DNA of 64,000 bases from Ilumatobacteraceae bacterium (GTDB taxonomy: Bacteria; Actinomycetota; Acidimicrobiia; Acidimicrobiales; Ilumatobacteraceae), in contig JAOBWK010000012.1 in the NCBI GenBank assembly GCA_025463305.1, positions 1 through 64,000 of the forward strand, read 5' to 3'. Below are positions 60,467-64,000 of this stretch, piece after piece (position 1 is the first letter of the stretch; every line of letters starts with the position of its first letter). A program made the translations under genes and the position numbers. The notes beneath the pieces are model-generated. The model was not told the origin of the DNA. It worked only from the letters and a program-made list of their open reading frames with translations, and made no database searches.

Positions 60467-61099
60467 TCAGGCGGCGCCGAACTGGCGGTCGCCGGCGTCG
60501 CCGAGGCCGGGGACGATGTAGGCGTTCTCGTTGAGGCGCTCGTCGATGGACGCGGTGTAGATGATGAGGTCGAGATCGGTGTTGCGCAGGAACTCGAGGC
60601 CCTCGGGCGCGGCGAGCGCACAGACGACGATGATCGATCCACTGGCTCCCGCGGCGACGAGCAGGCGGCAGGTGTGGGCGAGGGAGCCGCCCGTCGCGAG
60701 CATGGGATCGAGCACGATGCACACCCGGTCCTCGAACGACTCGGGCAGCTTGTTGACGTACGGCTTGGGCTCGAACGTCTCCTCGTCGCGGCTGATGCCG
60801 ATGAAGCCGACGTCGGCGGTGGGCAGCAGGACCTGGGCGGCGTTCAGGAACCCGAGCCCGGCGCGCAGCACCGGCACGACGATGGGCTGGGTCGACAGCG
60901 CCCGGCCGGTCGTGAGCGCGAGCGGCGTCTGGACCTCGATCTCGTGCGTGGGCAGGTTGCGGGTGGCCTCGACGAGCAGCAGCGTGCCGATCCGCTCCAG
61001 CTCCTGGCGGAACACGTTGTTCGGCGTGGTCTCGTCGCGGACCTTCGCCAACGAGGCCGCAGCCAGGGGATGTTCGACGAGGTTGACGGTGACGGCCAT
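60467..61099 (-). CDS. upp: Uracil phosphoribosyltransferase
   Basis: A 210-residue enzyme converting uracil and PRPP to UMP. VEHPLAAASLAKVRD at the N-terminus, LRAGLGFLNA, and the PRPP loop VLDPMLATGGSL (about 128-139) are diagnostic; the C-terminal YIVPGLGDAGDRQFG binds uracil. Full length. Convergent with the mutase and directly downstream of the adenosine deaminase gene (41 bp). Confidence 0.96.
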   Translation of the reverse strand: MAVTVNLVEHPLAAASLAKVRDETTPNNVFRQELERIGTLLLVEATRNLPTHEIEVQTPLALTTGRALSTQPIVVPVLRAGLGFLNAAQVLLPTADVGFIGISRDEETFEPKPYVNKLPESFEDRVCIVLDPMLATGGSLAHTCRLLVAAGASGSIIVVCALAAPEGLEFLRNTDLDLIIYTASIDERLNENAYIVPGLGDAGDRQFGAA

Positions 61100-61140
61100 T
61101 CGCTCATCTTGCCAGGTCGGCTGTCGGCAGGAGAAGGGCC

Positions 61141-62217
61141 TCAGACGCCGAGGGTGTTCTCGGCGCGGAGCAGTGCGTAGCGGGGTTTGATCAGGCCGTT
61201 GATGATCCGCAGCCGCTCCGGGAACGGGGCGAACGCGCTCTTCATCGCGTTCACCGTGAGCCACTCGAAGTCCTCGAGGCCCCAGCCGAACGCCTCGTTG
61301 AGCTCGATCATCTCGTGCGACATCGAGGTCGCGCTCATCAGCCGGTTGTCGGTGTTCACGGTGACGCGGAACCGCAGCCGGCGCAGCATCCCGATCGGGT
61401 GATCGGCGATCGAGGCGCACACTCCGGTGCCGACGTTCGACGTCGGGCACAGCTCGAGCGGGATCCGCCGGTCGCGGATGTACGACGCGAGACGGCCGAG
61501 CGTCTCGTCGCCGGTGGAGCCGGTGATGTCGTCGATGATGCGCACGCCGTGGCCGAGGCGCTCGCCACCGCACCACTGCACGGCCTCCCAGATCGACGGC
61601 AGCCCGAACGCCTCGCCGGCGTGGATGGTGGAGTGGAAGTTCTCGCGCTGCACGTGCTGGAACGCGTCGAGGTGACGGGTGGGTGGATAGCCCGCCTCCG
61701 CACCGGCGATGTCGAAGCCGACCACGCCGCGGTCGCGCCAGTTGACCGCGAGCTCGGCGATCGCCAGTGAGCGCGCAGCGGTGCGCATCGCGGAGCAGAT
61801 CGCGTAGATGGTGAGGTCGGTGCCGGCCGAGCCACGCGCGAAGCCGTCGATGACGGCCTGCACGACCTCGTCGAGGGTGAGCCCGGCCTCGGTGTGGAGC
61901 TCCGGTGCGAACCGCACCTCGGCGTAGACCACACCGTCGGCGGCGAGGTCGACGGCGCACTCGTACGCGACCCGCTCGATCGCATCGCGGTGCTGCATCA
62001 CACCGCACGTGTGCGCGAACGTCTCGAGGTAGAGGACGAGGTCGTTGCGCTTGGCGCCACGGTTGAACCAGTGCCCGAGCTCGACCACGTCGTGCGAGGG
62101 CAGCGCGGTGTAGCCGTACTCGTCGGCCAGATCGATCACCGTCTGGGCGCGCAGCCCGCCGTCGAGGTGATCGTGCAGCAGCGCCTTGGGGGCGCGGCGG
62201 ATGAGATCGTGGATCAC
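61141..62217 (-). CDS. add: Adenosine deaminase
   Basis: A 358-residue zinc enzyme deaminating adenosine and deoxyadenosine to inosine forms. Metal ligands are in [11 protein letters not shown] (HxH, about 13-20) and [18 protein letters not shown] (HAGE, with catalytic Glu). [10 protein letters not shown] and [12 protein letters not shown] complete the site; the second Asp of the usual TDDP is Asn, which I recall as common in actinobacterial forms. The GTG at 62217 overlaps the upstream dioxygenase stop (GTGA), so the two are coupled. Confidence 0.93.
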   Translation of the reverse strand: MIHDLIRRAPKALLHDHLDGGLRAQTVIDLADEYGYTALPSHDVVELGHWFNRGAKRNDLVLYLETFAHTCGVMQHRDAIERVAYECAVDLAADGVVYAEVRFAPELHTEAGLTLDEVVQAVIDGFARGSAGTDLTIYAICSAMRTAARSLAIAELAVNWRDRGVVGFDIAGAEAGYPPTRHLDAFQHVQRENFHSTIHAGEAFGLPSIWEAVQWCGGERLGHGVRIIDDITGSTGDETLGRLASYIRDRRIPLELCPTSNVGTGVCASIADHPIGMLRRLRFRVTVNTDNRLMSATSMSHEMIELNEAFGWGLEDFEWLTVNAMKSAFAPFPERLRIINGLIKPRYALLRAENTLGV

Positions 62218-63125
62218 GCCGAGACCGGTTGCGCAGCGGTCGACAGTGCGGCTGTCGTGCGGTCGAGGCGGCGCAGCGGCAGCTCGGGGGAGCGCTGCAG
62301 CCAGTTCCACGCCGGGTAGTCGGCCGTGCCGGAGATGCAGTGCAGCGAGTACGCGTGGCGGCTCGTGGCCGAGCGGTTGACGTCGCTCCAGTGGGGGAGC
62401 AGGCCGTGGAGGAGCACCATCGTGCCGGCCGGCACCTCGAGCGGCACGAGCTCGCTCGGCGACGGCAGCGGCGCGTCGTCGAACACCTCGAACTCGGTGC
62501 CCTCGGCGTCGGCGAACGACGGGCCCCGCCGCTTGAAGGCCTTGCGCAGGCTGGTGCGGTGCCCGCCCGGCAGCGCCCACAGGCAACCGTTCTGGAGCGT
62601 GGCGTCCTCGATCGCGAACCAGAACCCGGTGACCGTCATCGGGTCGGTGTACAGGAACGTCGCGTCCTGGTGGCAGCCGACCTCGCCGCCGATGTGCGGC
62701 TGCTTGAAGATGTACATGCTCTGCAGTGCGAGGGCGTCGGCGAGTCCGATGTCGTCGGCGATCGCAGCCAGGTCGGACGTGTAGCTGAACGACTCGAACG
62801 TGTCGTCGAGGTCGTGCATCGCGTGGCCGATCTTGTTGATCGACAGCGTCTTGTCCTGGCGCAGCGCGCCGGAGTCGTCGAACGCCTCCTCCTCGAAGAA
62901 GCACCACGCACCGTTCGACGAGGCGAGGAACTCGCCATCGCTGATCCGGTCCTGCTCGTTGGTGGTGAAGATCGAGCGGCTGTCGGTGGGTTCGAACTCC
63001 TCCACCATCTCGACCGCGCGGCGGCGGAGATCGGCGCACGCCTGTGGCCCGGCGAGGCCTTCGACGACGAGGAAGCCGTCCGTGTGGTACCGCTCGATCT
63101 GCTCGTCGGAGAGAAGCTGTGACAT
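62214..63125 (-). CDS. Phytanoyl-CoA dioxygenase (PhyH)-family protein
   Basis: A 303-residue 2OG/Fe(II) oxygenase. The N-terminus [19 protein letters not shown] is the PhyH opening; iron ligands are [10 protein letters not shown] (HxD, about 149-151) and [14 protein letters not shown] (distal His), with Arg in [13 protein letters not shown] for 2OG. Substrate unknown; relatives act on small acids and natural products. It leads the transcript to add and upp, an unexplained association with nucleoside salvage. Divergent from queF (24 bp). Confidence 0.87.
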   Translation of the reverse strand: MSQLLSDEQIERYHTDGFLVVEGLAGPQACADLRRRAVEMVEEFEPTDSRSIFTTNEQDRISDGEFLASSNGAWCFFEEEAFDDSGALRQDKTLSINKIGHAMHDLDDTFESFSYTSDLAAIADDIGLADALALQSMYIFKQPHIGGEVGCHQDATFLYTDPMTVTGFWFAIEDATLQNGCLWALPGGHRTSLRKAFKRRGPSFADAEGTEFEVFDDAPLPSPSELVPLEVPAGTMVLLHGLLPHWSDVNRSATSRHAYSLHCISGTADYPAWNWLQRSPELPLRRLDRTTAALSTAAQPVSA

Positions 63126-63149
63126 GCAGCAACCGTAGCCTTGAGCGGC

Positions 63150-63608
63150 ATGGAACTCACCGAAACCAGCGACCTCGCAGATCGGCCGACGATCTCGCAG
63201 ACCGGCGCCCCGACCGTGCCGCAGCCCGACACGAGCCAGCTGACGATCCTCGGGCGCACGGTGCGCCATCCGGTCGACCACGTCGAGGTGTTCCCGGCGC
63301 CGGCCAACGTCACCGCCGTGCGATTCACGAACGACGAGTTGAACAGCATGTGCCCGGTGACCGAGCAACCCGACCTGTCCCACGTCGTCATCGAGTACGC
63401 GCCCGACGAGCTGTGCGTCGAGAGCAAGAGCCTCAAGCTCTACCTCTGGAGCTTCCGCGACCGCGCCGTGTTCGCCGAAGCGCTCGCCGCAGAGATCGCC
63501 GGCGAGATCATGCTCACCGCCAAGCCGCACGCCGTGAAGGTCACCCTCACCCAACGCCCCCGCGGGGGCATCGAGGTGCAGGCGGTCAGCGAGATCAACC
63601 GCCGCTGA
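63150..63608 (+). CDS. queF: NADPH-dependent 7-cyano-7-deazaguanine reductase QueF
   Basis: A 152-residue unimodular QueF that reduces preQ0 to preQ1 for tRNA queuosine. [18 protein letters not shown] (about 58-75) has the catalytic Cys forming the thioimide with preQ0, and [17 protein letters not shown] (about 90-106) is the NADPH-binding QueF motif ESKSLK. The start at ATG 63150 is preceded by TAGCCT 8 nt upstream (leaderless). No other queuosine genes are in the window. The first 30 residues are a variable Thr/Pro/Gln-rich tail. Confidence 0.94.
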   Translation: MELTETSDLADRPTISQTGAPTVPQPDTSQLTILGRTVRHPVDHVEVFPAPANVTAVRFTNDELNSMCPVTEQPDLSHVVIEYAPDELCVESKSLKLYLWSFRDRAVFAEALAAEIAGEIMLTAKPHAVKVTLTQRPRGGIEVQAVSEINRR

Positions 63609-63628
63609 GCGCGCCGACAGCGGCCGAG

Positions 63629-64000
63629 CTACTGGCTCTCGTACGGCTGGCCGGCGGCCCTGGGCGCACGAGAGCGACCGACGAAGCCGGCCACGACGAT
63701 GATGGTGGCGAGGTACGGCAGCATCTGCACGAACTCGCCGGGGATGCCGGTGTTGAGGAAGCTCAGTTTGGCCTCCATCGCATCGAAGAAGCCGAACACC
63801 AGCGCACCGGCGAGGGCGCCCGTCGGGCTCCACCGGCCGACGATCACGACGGCGAGGGCGATGAATCCACGGCCGTTGGTGATGTTCTCGTTGAACCGGC
63901 CGACGTTGGCCGTCCACCACGAGCCACCGAATCCGGCCACCGCGCCTGCGCCGATCACGTTGCGGTAGCGGAGCCGGTTGACGTTGACGCCGAGCGTGTC
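63629..64000 (-). CDS. Nucleoside ABC transporter permease, C-terminal part (NupQ/YufQ-like)
   Basis: The last 123 residues are present; the gene enters from the right edge. They contain three hydrophobic segments with NRGFIALAVVIVGRWSPTGALAG-like composition: GRGFIALAVVIVGRW, GALAGALVFGFFDAME and MLPYLATIIVVAGFVGR, ending PRAAGQPYESQ. This is the C-terminal pattern of BMP-type nucleoside importer permeases (simple-sugar permease family). It fits the neighbouring adenosine deaminase, uracil phosphoribosyltransferase and adenosine-kinase-like genes. Convergent with queF. Confidence 0.88.
   Translation of the reverse strand, partial: DTLGVNVNRLRYRNVIGAGAVAGFGGSWWTANVGRFNENITNGRGFIALAVVIVGRWSPTGALAGALVFGFFDAMEAKLSFLNTGIPGEFVQMLPYLATIIVVAGFVGRSRAPRAAGQPYESQ

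Overview
GC-rich, densely packed chromosome of a mycothiol-type actinomycete. The gene families (three maleylpyruvate-isomerase/DinB-fold proteins, TIGR03086, WYL regulator, a SepX/GlpR-like division protein, a BMP-type nucleoside ABC permease) and two gene orders that match Mycobacterium from memory (fmdB-galU-moeA-glpR and pmmB-upp-add) point to Actinomycetota. The Thr-rich lipoproteins and mixed housekeeping content fit Acidimicrobiia (Ilumatobacter-like), but that rank is an inference. There are no insertion sequences, phage genes, rRNA or CRISPR arrays, and no gene-free stretch longer than about 225 bp. Many genes have a TANNNT box 6-9 nt before the start codon and no Shine-Dalgarno sequence, so leaderless mRNAs are probably common. 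Tight coupling by GTGA/ATGA/TGATG overlaps is also common.

Layout. 1-6282 (minus strand): an operon gnd-zwf-(27-codon ORF)-ABC ATPase/histidine kinase fusion-response regulator, followed by the start of a XylF/ChvE-like sugar-binding lipoprotein. Its upstream region carries four GTGAAC-like repeats spaced 11/20/11. This is the most unusual system here: a sugar-transporter ATPase domain fused to a soluble histidine kinase, linked to the pentose phosphate pathway. 6346-15612: a mycothiol-type enzyme, a WXG100-like/large-protein pair, an oxidoreductase-acetyltransferase fusion, surE, a WYL regulator with its operator and a TIGR03086 gene, and hypotheticals. 15584-19880: a thiamine operon under a TPP riboswitch (TPP-forming kinase plus ThiBPQ-like ABC importer). 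19887-30781: efflux proteins, an SDR, an NfuA-like Fe-S carrier, an amidohydrolase, an oxidoreductase, an aminoglycoside-phosphotransferase-like kinase, an IMPase-family phosphatase and dxs.

30852-34265: two PAP2/inositolphosphotransferase-like membrane enzymes around a GT-C glycosyltransferase. 34489-38644: a thioesterase, TldD/TldE and a 2OG-Fe(II) oxygenase. 38681-42117: a Pr6Pr membrane protein, two paralogous lipoproteins, an RmlD-like reductase and a PHP hydrolase. 42127-50235: a cysteine-free FmdB protein behind a CIRCE-like element, then galU, an AlkD-like gene, moeA/glp, moaA, moaC and a sepX/glpR-like gene. 50291-55052: tRNA-Ala(CGC), two duplicated M23 peptidases, a PaiB-like protein and an FdhF/YdeP-like molybdoenzyme that would use the cofactor made next door. 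55131-64000: pepN and a nucleoside/sugar-phosphate salvage region (PfkB adenosine kinase-like, phosphoglucomutase, upp, adenosine deaminase, PhyH-like oxygenase, queF, nucleoside ABC permease).
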